DNA of 64,000 nt from Limnohabitans sp. 15K (lineage in GTDB: Bacteria > Pseudomonadota > Gammaproteobacteria > Burkholderiales > Burkholderiaceae_C). Below, in pieces: positions 1 to 7,246 of this stretch. Location of the stretch: positions 46,529 through 110,528 of the forward strand of contig NZ_NESM01000001.1 of the NCBI RefSeq assembly GCF_002778285.1, written 5' to 3'. The number at the start of each line of letters is the position of its first letter. Within the stretch, counting starts at the first letter, position 1. The notes under the pieces are model-generated. The model did not search any database. It was not told where the DNA came from and saw only the letters and a program-made list of their open reading frames with translations. The position numbers and the translations under genes are program-made.

Positions 1-1545
1 TCACTTGCCCCATCGCAATCCCCTGCCAACGCCCCCCAAGACCCGTCTGTGCTGAACTGGACAAACCGCTTGACCCAATTGGGGCCTCGGTTTTTCACAC
101 ACCTGCAACCCTCTCCCGTGGCGGCGCCCCGCTGGGCTGCTTGCAACGAAGCCTTGCGTACTGAGCTGGGTTGGCCAGCCCAAATCTTTGACGAAGAACA
201 CCTGCAAGCCTTGGCGGGCAATGCGCTGATGCGGGGCTCTCAGCCATTGGCCACCGTCTACAGCGGTCACCAGTTTGGCCAATGGGCCGGGCAATTGGGG
301 GATGGCCGTGCCATCTGGCTGGGCGAAGCGCAGTCATCCCAAGGCCCACAAGAAATTCAACTCAAAGGCGCAGGCCGCACACCCTATTCGCGTGGCGGTG
401 ATGGTCGGGCGGTGTTGCGCTCCAGCATCCGCGAGTATTTGTGCAGCGAAGCGATGCACGGCCTGGGCATTCCCACCACCAGGGCGTTGAGCTTGGTGGC
501 TTCGCCCGAGCCCGTTCGGCGCGAAACCCTCGAAACCGCGGCCATCGTGGCCCGGGTAGCCCCGAGCTTTTTGCGCTTTGGGCACTTCGAGCACTTTGCT
601 GCGCAAGGCGATACGGAAAGCCTTCGGCTTTTGGCTGACCACGCCCTGCTGCATCACCTGCCCGAATGCCAAGAACGCGCTGAGCGGTGGCAAGGCAATC
701 TCTACGCGGCTTTGCTCGATGTGGTTCAAGAACGCACCGCCCGGCTGATCGCTCAATGGCAAGCCGTGGGCTTTTGCCACGGCGTGATGAACACCGACAA
801 CATGAGCCTGTTGGGCCTGACGATTGACTATGGACCTTTCCAGTTCATGGACGGCTTTGACCCCGCCCACATTTGCAACCACTCCGACCACCAAGGCCGC
901 TACGCCTATGGACGCCAACCCAATGTGGCGTATTGGAATCTGTATTGCCTAGGCCAAGCTTTGTCGCCCTTGATCGACGACCAAGACATGACCCTGCAGG
1001 TTTTGGAGGGCTACAAGAGCCTGTTCCCCAGAGCCATGGGCGACGCCATGCGGGCCAAGCTGGGGCTGGTGGGCGATTGGGCCCCCGAATCTGACAGAGA
1101 AGCCGACTGGACCTTGGTGGAAGACCTGATGCAGCTCATGGCGGCCGAAAAAGTGGATTTCACCCTGTTTTGGCGGCAATTGAGCCAAGCGGTGGTGCAG
1201 AAATCGACCGCATCGACTTTGACCGATGCGGGCTGGAGCTTGGTCACCGACCTGGTGCTGGACCGCCCTCGCCTGCTGGCTTGGCTGGCACGCTACACCA
1301 CCCGCGCAGGCCAGCCCAATTTTGCGGCCATGGGGCAGCACATGGTAAAAACCAACCCCAAATTTGTGCTGCGTAACCACTTGGCCGAAGTGGCGATACG
1401 ACAAGCCCAAACGGGCGACTTCTCTGAAATCGACACACTTTACAACTTGTTAAAGTCACCTTTCGAAGAGCACCCGGGCTTTGAAGCCTATGCCGACCTG
1501 CCGCCCGACTGGGCGGGTCAACTGGAAATCAGCTGTTCATCATGA
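1..1545 (+). CDS. selO: Protein adenylyltransferase SelO (YdiU), 5'-partial
   Basis: SelO is a pseudokinase-fold enzyme that transfers AMP from ATP to Ser/Thr/Tyr of target proteins and is linked to oxidative-stress responses. The reading frame is open to the left edge, so the first residues are probably outside the window; the first in-window start is a GTG at 49, giving 498 residues. Visible family motifs, numbered from that GTG, are [16 protein letters not shown] near residue 72, the [16 protein letters not shown] stretch, NTDN near 247 and DYGPF near 260, the metal and nucleotide site. The chain ends in CSS, as in the E. coli protein, the position where animal SelO carries selenocysteine. 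The stop overlaps msrB by ATGA, and pairing with a methionine sulfoxide reductase fits a redox role. Confidence 0.95.
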   Translation, partial: SLAPSQSPANAPQDPSVLNWTNRLTQLGPRFFTHLQPSPVAAPRWAACNEALRTELGWPAQIFDEEHLQALAGNALMRGSQPLATVYSGHQFGQWAGQLGDGRAIWLGEAQSSQGPQEIQLKGAGRTPYSRGGDGRAVLRSSIREYLCSEAMHGLGIPTTRALSLVASPEPVRRETLETAAIVARVAPSFLRFGHFEHFAAQGDTESLRLLADHALLHHLPECQERAERWQGNLYAALLDVVQERTARLIAQWQAVGFCHGVMNTDNMSLLGLTIDYGPFQFMDGFDPAHICNHSDHQGRYAYGRQPNVAYWNLYCLGQALSPLIDDQDMTLQVLEGYKSLFPRAMGDAMRAKLGLVGDWAPESDREADWTLVEDLMQLMAAEKVDFTLFWRQLSQAVVQKSTASTLTDAGWSLVTDLVLDRPRLLAWLARYTTRAGQPNFAAMGQHMVKTNPKFVLRNHLAEVAIRQAQTGDFSEIDTLYNLLKSPFEEHPGFEAYADLPPDWAGQLEISCSS

Positions 1546-1949
1546 CCAAAATTCACAAAACCGACTCTGAGTGGCGCGAGCTGCTCGCCGCCAAAGGCGC
1601 GGAACCCGTGGCCTATGCCGTGACACGCCAAGCCGCCACCGAGCGCCCCTTCACCGGCAAATACGAGGGCCACTGGTCCAGCGGCATTTACCGATGCATC
1701 TGCTGCGACGCCGAACTCTTCAAATCGGACACCAAATTTGACGCGGGTTGTGGCTGGCCCAGCTTTTCGCAAGCCTCAAACGATGGCGCAATCGAAGAAC
1801 GTGTGGACACCAGCCATGGCATGCGCCGGGTCGAAACCGTCTGCGCCCAATGTGGCGCACACCTGGGCCATGTGTTCGAAGATGGCCCAGCCCCAACAGG
1901 TTTGCGCTACTGCATGAACTCCGCTTCGTTAGACTTCGAGGCCTCTTGA
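1542..1949 (+). CDS. msrB: Peptide-methionine (R)-S-oxide reductase MsrB
   Basis: MsrB reduces the R-epimer of methionine sulfoxide in oxidised proteins with thioredoxin as electron donor, in the cytoplasm. The 135-residue chain is a single SelR domain. It has both zinc-binding Cys pairs (CICC near residue 52 and CAQC near 100), the GCGWPSF motif, and the catalytic cysteine in [11 protein letters not shown] near residue 124. The start overlaps the selO stop by ATGA, indicating translational coupling. Confidence 0.97.
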   Translation: MTKIHKTDSEWRELLAAKGAEPVAYAVTRQAATERPFTGKYEGHWSSGIYRCICCDAELFKSDTKFDAGCGWPSFSQASNDGAIEERVDTSHGMRRVETVCAQCGAHLGHVFEDGPAPTGLRYCMNSASLDFEAS

Positions 1950-1995
1950 CCGAACACGGTGGCCCACCAAGCGGTGCCGCCTTTGCCAGAATCCC

Positions 1996-2538
1996 ATGAA
2001 ATTCATCCTCGACTTTTTCCCCATCCTGCTGTTTTTCGGCGCTTACAAGCTGGGCGACATCTACACCGCCACCGCCGTGCTGATGGGGGCCACTGTGATC
2101 CAAACCGCCCTGATTTATAAGATGGACGGCAAGTTGCAGACCATGCACAAGATCACGCTGGTTTTGGTCTTGGGCTTTGGCGCACTCACTTTGGGCTTGC
2201 ACGACGAGCGCTTCATCAAGTGGAAACCGACGCTCTTGTATTCGGGGCTGGCCATCGCATTGGCTGTGGCCCATTGGTTTTTGAAAAAGAACTTTTTACA
2301 CATGTTGCTGGGCCAGCAGTTGCAGCTGCCCCAAGCCGTGTGGAACCGGCTCAATCTGTCATGGATGCTCTACTGCGTGTTCATGGCCGCCATCAACGGT
2401 TATGTGGCGCACTACTTCAGCACCGAAGACTGGGTGAACTTTAAGCTCTGGGGCTATGCGTTCCCGGTGGTCTTTATTTTGGGGCAAGGCCTGTACATCT
2501 CGCGTTTTTTACCCAAAGACGAGGACAAGCAGCCATGA
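1996..2538 (+). CDS. yciB: Inner-membrane septation protein YciB/IspZ
   Basis: The 180-residue polytopic membrane protein begins [20 protein letters not shown], the typical start of the YciB (septation protein A, IspZ) family. About five hydrophobic helices are visible. The family affects cell-envelope integrity and division, and E. coli YciB interacts with elongation and division proteins. It lies 46 bp after msrB and overlaps bolA by ATGA; a yciB-bolA-parvulin order is common in betaproteobacteria. Confidence 0.95.
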   Translation: MKFILDFFPILLFFGAYKLGDIYTATAVLMGATVIQTALIYKMDGKLQTMHKITLVLVLGFGALTLGLHDERFIKWKPTLLYSGLAIALAVAHWFLKKNFLHMLLGQQLQLPQAVWNRLNLSWMLYCVFMAAINGYVAHYFSTEDWVNFKLWGYAFPVVFILGQGLYISRFLPKDEDKQP

Positions 2539-2819
2539 ACACGAACGCTAACACCATCGCCTTACCCTTGAGCGCCCAAATCCACGCCCGCCTGACCGAG
2601 CGCCTGCAACCCACCGCGCTGCGCGTGGTGGACGAAAGCGCCGCACATGCTGGCCACATGGGCGCCAACGACAGCGGTGTCGGCACCCACATGCGGGTGT
2701 CGATTGCTTCCCCTTTGTTTACCGGTATCTCCCGCGTACAGCGTCATCGCCTTGTGTATGATGCGCTGCAAGATTTCATTGACCAAGGCTTGCATGCCTT
2801 GGCCATCGAACTGATCTGA
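2535..2819 (+). CDS. bolA: BolA family protein
   Basis: The 94-residue protein has the BolA/IbaG fold: an N-terminal helix with RLTERLQP, the [11 protein letters not shown] strand, and the [12 protein letters not shown] helix ending in HALAIELI. BolA proteins pair with monothiol glutaredoxins, bind Fe-S clusters and affect morphology and stress responses. The start overlaps the yciB stop by ATGA. A strong terminator follows. Confidence 0.93.
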   Translation: MNTNANTIALPLSAQIHARLTERLQPTALRVVDESAAHAGHMGANDSGVGTHMRVSIASPLFTGISRVQRHRLVYDALQDFIDQGLHALAIELI

Positions 2820-2822
2820 ATC

Positions 2823-2857
2823 GGGTTGTCACCCCTTGGTGACAACCCCTTTTTTTG
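2823..2857 (+). terminator. Rho-independent terminator after bolA
   Basis: GGGTTGTCACC and GGTGACAACCC form an 11-bp perfect stem with a CCTT loop, followed by C and seven T residues. It lies four bases past the bolA stop and separates bolA from the parvulin gene. Confidence 0.93.
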
Positions 2858-2911
2858 AACCTTTCTTTACCCTTCACTTGAACCTGACTCCACGTCATTG
2901 AGGAAATAACG

Positions 2912-3685
2912 ATGAAAAAGCAAATGCTCAGCGCCGCCTTGGTGGCCTTGCTCGCAGTCCCCGCCCTGGCGCAAAACTTGGCCGTGGTCAACGGCAAACC
3001 GGTGCCTTCTTCCCGCGTCAAAGCCCTGCAGCAACAAGTGGAAGCTTCCGGCCGCCCAGTGACGCCTGAAGTGCTGGCCCAGATCAAAGAAGAGCTGATC
3101 GCCCGCGAAATCTTCATGCAAGAAGCCAAAAAGCGCGGCTTGGATGCTTCTGACGACTTCAAAGTCCAGATCGAATTGGCCCGCCAGACCATCTTGATTC
3201 GCCAGTTGTTTGCGGACTTCCAAAAGAAGAGCCCCGTGACGGATGCCGACATCCAAGCCGAATACGACAAATTTGTCGCAGCCAACGGTGGCAAGGAATA
3301 CCGTGCCCGCCACATCTTGGTGGAAAAGGAAGACGAAGCCCAAGCCCTGATCGCCGAGATCAACAAGGGTGCCAAGTTCGAAGACTTGGCCAAGAAGGCT
3401 TCCAAGGACCCCGGTTCTGGCGCCAACGGGGGTGACCTCGATTGGGCCGCGGCAGGCAGCTACGTGCCAGAGTTTTCCGGTGCCATGGTGAAATTGGCCA
3501 AGGGCCAAATGACCGACACGCCCGTCAAGAGTCAGTTTGGCTTCCACATCATCCGTGTGGACGACGTGCGTGAAGCGCAATTGCCTAAGTTGGAAGAAGT
3601 CAAACCTCAGATTTCTCAGCAGCTGCAACAACAAAAGCTCAGCACCTTCCAAGAAGGTCTGCGCGCCAAAGCCAAGATCCAGTGA
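2912..3685 (+). CDS. Periplasmic peptidyl-prolyl cis-trans isomerase, parvulin type
   Basis: The 257-residue protein starts with a signal peptide (MKKQMLSAALVALLAVPALAQ). A SurA-N-like helical region covers roughly residues 35-115, and a parvulin domain covers about 130-225, with ARHILVEKEDEA, the conserved GGDLDW motif and FGFHIIRV. It should act in the periplasm as a proline isomerase and chaperone for exported proteins; no membrane anchor is visible apart from the signal. A GAGGAAATAACG ribosome-binding region precedes the ATG. Terminators bracket the gene, so it is probably monocistronic. It is PpiC/PrsA-like; exact orthology is not resolved. Confidence 0.93.
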   Translation: MKKQMLSAALVALLAVPALAQNLAVVNGKPVPSSRVKALQQQVEASGRPVTPEVLAQIKEELIAREIFMQEAKKRGLDASDDFKVQIELARQTILIRQLFADFQKKSPVTDADIQAEYDKFVAANGGKEYRARHILVEKEDEAQALIAEINKGAKFEDLAKKASKDPGSGANGGDLDWAAAGSYVPEFSGAMVKLAKGQMTDTPVKSQFGFHIIRVDDVREAQLPKLEEVKPQISQQLQQQKLSTFQEGLRAKAKIQ

Positions 3686-3704
3686 TCTGGTCTTTGACCC
3701 TTTG

Positions 3705-3731
3705 AAAAACGCGACTTCGGTCGCGTTTTTT
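3705..3731 (+). terminator. Rho-independent terminator after parvulin gene
   Basis: ACGCGAC and GTCGCGT pair around a TTCG tetraloop and are flanked by A5 upstream and T6 downstream. It lies about 20 bp past the stop codon. Confidence 0.94.
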
Positions 3732-3764
3732 GTTTTCTAGTGATCTGTGGTTCTGTAGTCAAAA

Positions 3765-3832
3765 GGCATGGGTGCGGGCTGGGGTTCAGAGGCGCTTCGC
3801 TTTGCCACATCACCCCACCCCGCACCCAAGCC
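3765..3832. repeat. Palindromic element, copy 1
   Basis: TGGGTGCGGG-CTGGGGT (3769-3785) pairs imperfectly with ACCCCA-CCCCGCACCCA (3812-3828). The 26-bp core at 3786-3811 is found again, perfectly inverted, at 3989-4014 in copy 2. The core itself contains GGCGCTTCGCTTTGCC, which can form a small hairpin. There is no coding potential. Confidence 0.7.
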
Positions 3833-3962
3833 TTATGTTAAGCGTCTCTGGAGGGCGCACCCCCAAATGCCGGAGCCCTCAGCCCCGGCATGTCTTGGAT
3901 AACTACCACCCGAAGGCAGCGCTGCAGGTCACACCTGCACCAGAACCACGAACACCCACGCC

Positions 3963-4040
3963 CTGAAGCGGTGGGCACTGGGCGGGGCGATGTGGCAAAG
4001 CGAAGCGCCTCTGAGCCCCGGCCAGTGCCCGCCGATTCAG
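3963..4040. repeat. Palindromic element, copy 2 (inverted)
   Basis: Two 26-bp arms (3963-3988 and 4015-4040) pair nearly completely: CTGAAGCGGTGGGCACTGG opposite CCAGTGCCCGCCGATTCAG, then GGGGC with GCCCC. The 26-bp core between them is the exact reverse complement of the core of copy 1. This is a REP/MITE-like arrangement with no transposase nearby. Confidence 0.75.
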
Positions 4041-4089
4041 GGCTCCCCCGATGCTGAAGGGTGTCCCATGAGATAAATGACACAAGCTG

Positions 4090-4096
4090 GGATAAT
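4090..4096 (+). promoter_or_regulatory. Putative -10 element of rlhA
   Basis: GGATAAT ends eight bases before the rlhA ATG. A start at the usual distance would give a leaderless or nearly leaderless mRNA. No good -35 box is visible: at 17 bp spacing there is only ATGAGA. Confidence 0.4.
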
Positions 4097-4104
4097 CCCA
4101 GCCC

Positions 4105-6075
4105 ATGCAGCCTCACCACCTCGAACTCCTCGCCCCAGCCCGCACCTTTGACATCGGCATCAAAGCCATCAACCATGGCGCCGATGCGGTCTACATTGGT
4201 GGCCCGTCTTTTGGGGCACGCTCCACGGCGGACAACAGCATTCAGGACATTGCCAAGCTGGTGCAATACGCCCACCGTTTTCACAGCCGCATTTTTGTCA
4301 CGCTCAACACCATCTTGCGCGACGATGAGTTGGAAGGCGCACGCAAACTGGCTTGGCAGCTGTACGACGCGGGTGTGGACGCGCTGATCGTCCAGGACAT
4401 GGGGCTGCTGGAGATCGACATGCCACCGATCCAGCTGCACGCCAGCACCCAAACCGACATCCGCACGCCCGAAAAAGCCAAGTTCTTGCAAGACGCGGGT
4501 TTGAGCCAGATCGTGTTGGCCCGCGAGCTGACACTGCCACAAATCGCAGCCATCCGCGATGTGATCGACACCGAGCGCACCGTGATCGAGTTTTTTGTAC
4601 ACGGTGCTTTGTGCGTGGCCTACAGCGGGCAGTGCTTCATCAGCCACGCCCACACGGGCCGCAGCGCCAACCGGGGTGACTGTTCACAAGCCTGTCGCCT
4701 TCCCTACGAAGTGAAAGACGCACAAGGCCGCATCGTGGCGCACGACAAGCATGTGCTGAGCATGAAGGACAACAACCAGAGCGAGAACCTGCGCGATCTG
4801 GTGGATGCGGGCATCCGCAGTTTCAAGATCGAAGGCCGCTACAAGGACATGGCCTATGTGAAAAACATCACGGCCCATTACCGCAAGCTGTTTGATGAAG
4901 TGCTGACCGAGCGCCCCGAGCTGGCTGCCTCTTCGCATGGCCGCAGTACCTTTAGCTTCGAACCCGATCCGAACCAGAACTTCAACCGCGAGTTCACCGA
5001 CTACTTTGTGCAAGGCCGCAAAGAAGACATTGGCGCGTTCGACACGCCTAAAAACCCCGGCCAACCCATTGGCTGGGTCAGCAAGGTCACGGCTGAGCAC
5101 GTTGAGATCACCACCGACGACCCGGGCACCGAGCTGCACAACGGTGATGGCCTGTGCTACTACGATCTGCAAAAGGAGCTGGTGGGCCTTCAGATCAACC
5201 GGGCCGAAGCAGCCAAGGCCAAAGGAGTGTGGAAGCTTTTCCCTAAAGACCCAATGGACGGCTTCAAGGACTTGCGCCCAGGTGTTCAGGTCAACCGAAA
5301 CCGTGACATGAGCTGGGTGCGCACCCTGGACAAAAAATCCTCCGAGCGCCGCATGGGTGTGTGGATGCAACTGGCAGAAAACAACGATGGCCTGCAACTG
5401 ACCCTGACCGACGAGGTCGGCCTCAGCGGCACGGCGCACATGGCCATCGCCTGGCAAGCCCCCAAAGATCCGGCCCAAGCCGAGGACAAACTCAAAACCG
5501 CCTTGGGCAAATTGGGCGACACCCTTTTTGAGCCGCTGGATGTGCAAGTGGCCCTGCCCCGCCCTTGGTTTGTGCCGCCTTCACAACTCAACGCCTTGCG
5601 CCGCGATGCCGTGCAAGCCCTGGAAGCCGCCCGCTCGGCAGGCCTGCACCGCCTGCCGCGTGCAGTGCCTGTGGAACCACCCGTGGCCTACCCCGAAGAC
5701 ACACTCACCTATTTGGCCAATGTGTTCAACCAAAAAGCCCGCGACTTTTACGCCAAACACGGCGTGAAAGTGATTGATGCGGCCTATGAAAGCCAGGAAG
5801 AGTTGGGTGAAGTCAGCCTCATGATCACCAAGCACTGCGTGCGTTTCAGCTTGAGCCTGTGCCCCAAACAGGCCAAAGGCGTGACCGGCGTGCAAGGCAC
5901 GGTGAAAGCCGAGCCCATGCAACTCATCAACGGCAAAGAAAAACTCACCCTGCGCTTTGACTGCAAACCCTGCGAAATGCATGTGGTGGGCAAGATCAAG
6001 AAGTCGGTGCTGAACGCTGTGCCTGAAAGCCCGGTTCAGTTTTACAAGTCACGGCCTGTGGTGGGCTTGCACTGA
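4105..6075 (+). CDS. rlhA: 23S rRNA 5-hydroxycytidine C2501 synthase (U32 family)
   Basis: RlhA (YdcP) hydroxylates C2501 of 23S rRNA in the peptidyl-transferase centre. At 656 residues the protein matches the long RlhA type, not the roughly 450-residue tRNA enzyme TrhP. It follows E. coli RlhA along its length: HLELLAPAR at the start, GADAVYIGGPSFGAR, ITKHC and FDCKPCEMHVVGKIKKS near the end. The U32 cysteines are present in CVAYSGQC (about 170 and 177) and GDCSQACRLPY (about 192 and 196), plus the later CPKQ and CKPC. It ends in TGATCA, so its stop abuts the convergent PIN gene with no spacer. Confidence 0.95.
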   Translation: MQPHHLELLAPARTFDIGIKAINHGADAVYIGGPSFGARSTADNSIQDIAKLVQYAHRFHSRIFVTLNTILRDDELEGARKLAWQLYDAGVDALIVQDMGLLEIDMPPIQLHASTQTDIRTPEKAKFLQDAGLSQIVLARELTLPQIAAIRDVIDTERTVIEFFVHGALCVAYSGQCFISHAHTGRSANRGDCSQACRLPYEVKDAQGRIVAHDKHVLSMKDNNQSENLRDLVDAGIRSFKIEGRYKDMAYVKNITAHYRKLFDEVLTERPELAASSHGRSTFSFEPDPNQNFNREFTDYFVQGRKEDIGAFDTPKNPGQPIGWVSKVTAEHVEITTDDPGTELHNGDGLCYYDLQKELVGLQINRAEAAKAKGVWKLFPKDPMDGFKDLRPGVQVNRNRDMSWVRTLDKKSSERRMGVWMQLAENNDGLQLTLTDEVGLSGTAHMAIAWQAPKDPAQAEDKLKTALGKLGDTLFEPLDVQVALPRPWFVPPSQLNALRRDAVQALEAARSAGLHRLPRAVPVEPPVAYPEDTLTYLANVFNQKARDFYAKHGVKVIDAAYESQEELGEVSLMITKHCVRFSLSLCPKQAKGVTGVQGTVKAEPMQLINGKEKLTLRFDCKPCEMHVVGKIKKSVLNAVPESPVQFYKSRPVVGLH

Positions 6076-6564
6076 TCAGCGCAACAAATTGACCAAGGCT
6101 TGCCCTTTGGCATCCCGGTAAACATCGAAGTCTTGGTCGATCGACACCACATGCCGAATGCCCAAACGTTCGGCGGCTTCCGCGATCGAGGCGTCAGCCA
6201 AGTCCAGCGGCAAAGTGGCAAAGCGTTGGCAAATGGCCAACACGCTGGTCAAGCTCCACTCGGCAGGACTGTCCAACTGCACCGCGCCGCGCTGCACCCA
6301 CTGCAAAAAGTCAAGCGCGGCGTCGTTGTGGATGCGCCTTGCCAACAGGGCGCACACCTCGGTCAAAACGGGCCAAGTGCTGTGCAGACGCAACTGCGGC
6401 TGTGCTTGGAGTAAGGCCAAAGTAGGCGCATGCCATTTGTCACTGCGATTGAACAAGGCCAGCAAAGGGCCGCTGTCGATGAGGGCGTCTTGCACGGGTA
6501 AATTGCGCAAGTAAAGCGCATGGGGCTCTTGGACAGCAAGCGGTCGTTTTTCCACGCGGGTCAT
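6076..6564 (-). CDS. PIN-domain ribonuclease toxin
   Basis: The 162-residue single PIN domain is the likely toxin of a type II toxin-antitoxin pair. The acidic metal-binding set is complete: D30 in LIDSG, E69 in TEVCALL, D121/D124 in DLADASIAEAA, and D143/D145 in SIDQDFDVYR. Family knowledge says such proteins cut RNA (VapC-like); the target here is unknown. The start at 6564 is chosen because its ATG overlaps the antitoxin stop as ATGA; an in-frame start at 6591 would only lengthen the overlap. It is an active-looking, unbroken copy. Confidence 0.88.
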   Translation of the reverse strand: MTRVEKRPLAVQEPHALYLRNLPVQDALIDSGPLLALFNRSDKWHAPTLALLQAQPQLRLHSTWPVLTEVCALLARRIHNDAALDFLQWVQRGAVQLDSPAEWSLTSVLAICQRFATLPLDLADASIAEAAERLGIRHVVSIDQDFDVYRDAKGQALVNLLR

Positions 6565-6815
6565 GAACGCCGTCCCTGCTTGCCTTCCCACACATCCACC
6601 AGCTGGGTTTTACGGGTTTCGGCCAAATCCTCTTTTCCTGCAAATCGCCCAAAAACGCCCTCGCCCAAGGCAAAAGCCGATGCGGTGACTGCAGGCTGCG
6701 CTAAATATGCGGTAAGGGCATCGCGCATGACTTCACTGATGCTGCGGCCTTCTTGCGCGCATCGCTGGCGAAGGGATTTTTCTAAAGGGTCGGGCAGTTT
6801 GACGGTGGTGGTCAT
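6561..6815 (-). CDS. Ribbon-helix-helix antitoxin (CopG/Arc type)
   Basis: The 84-residue protein opens with the beta strand TTVKLPDPLEKSLRQRC, followed by the two helices of a ribbon-helix-helix fold (GRSISEVMRDALTAYLAQ). The C-terminal half (about 45-84, EDLAETRKTQLVDVWEGKQG) probably wraps the PIN toxin. The ATG at 6815 is preferred to an upstream in-frame start at 6863, because the RHH strand begins directly after it and the AT-rich palindrome lies just upstream. It is the first gene of the pair and overlaps the toxin by ATGA. By family, the antitoxin or complex should repress its own promoter. Confidence 0.88.
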   Translation of the reverse strand: MTTTVKLPDPLEKSLRQRCAQEGRSISEVMRDALTAYLAQPAVTASAFALGEGVFGRFAGKEDLAETRKTQLVDVWEGKQGRRS

Positions 6816-6828
6816 GGCATTTTCTCGC

Positions 6829-6849
6829 GTAATAAATTTATTATTACCG
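6829..6849 (-). promoter_or_regulatory. Putative operator/promoter of the RHH-PIN operon
   Basis: The perfect 12-bp palindrome AATAAATTTATT (6831-6842) is embedded in GTAATAAATTTATTATTAC, 15 bp upstream of the antitoxin ATG. It is strikingly AT-rich in a GC-rich background and can serve both as -10 region and as an RHH dimer binding site. Confidence 0.5.
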
Positions 6850-6876
6850 ATCAAATCACCCATGTAAAGCCCACCA

Positions 6877-7242
6877 TCAGTCCAGCCAATCCCAAGACTG
6901 CAAACGGTAGTCCCCGTCGAGCTGTCGCCACACGGTCACGTTGACGTTTTTAGGGACGCCGTCCAGTGTCACTTGAAGCTGTAACTGAAAGTTGAGGCCA
7001 GCCACCACCTGCTGGCGGGCTTGGGTCACTTCTTTGAAAAGCACACGCGCCTTGTGTTGAACTGCAAAAGTTTGCACCGCAAAGCGGGCAGCTTCTTGCA
7101 CATCGGGGTTGAAAGCGTCGGCTGGGGCCCATACACCCACCTTGGCTTGAGCGAGAGGAACATCCGCAGTCTTGTCGGGGCTGCACGCACTGACGCAAGC
7201 CAAAGCCAAGAAAAACAAGACTTTCAGCAAAGTCGATTCCAA
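6877..7242 (-). CDS. Cystatin-like lipoprotein
   Basis: The 121-residue protein has a lipoprotein signal ending in VSAC (lipidated Cys20). The mature part resembles the cystatin fold. An AARFAV stretch (51-56) matches the helix signature of plant cystatins (LARFAV), and QVVAG (78-82) is the canonical QxVxG hairpin that inserts into papain-type proteases. Trp residues near the C terminus (QSWDW) may be the second loop. It is inferred to be an envelope-anchored thiol-protease inhibitor or a cystatin-fold protein of other use. The start is a TTG at 7242; a second TTG at 7230 gives an equally good signal. It follows the SNF2 gene closely. Confidence 0.75.
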   Translation of the reverse strand: MESTLLKVLFFLALACVSACSPDKTADVPLAQAKVGVWAPADAFNPDVQEAARFAVQTFAVQHKARVLFKEVTQARQQVVAGLNFQLQLQVTLDGVPKNVNVTVWRQLDGDYRLQSWDWLD

Positions 7243-7246
7243 TCTC

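Larger units (their letters stand above)
3742..4089. other. Gene-free structured intergenic segment
   Basis: No convincing gene lies between the parvulin terminator and the rlhA promoter; the short open frames here lack ribosome-binding sites and known motifs. Besides the two copies of the palindromic element, the spacer has two more hairpins. ATGCCGG pairs with CCGGCAT (3867-3891), and GCAGGT-CAC-ACCTGC spans 3924-3938. The whole stretch can fold extensively as RNA or single-stranded DNA. Whether it is transcribed cannot be told from sequence. Confidence 0.6.
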
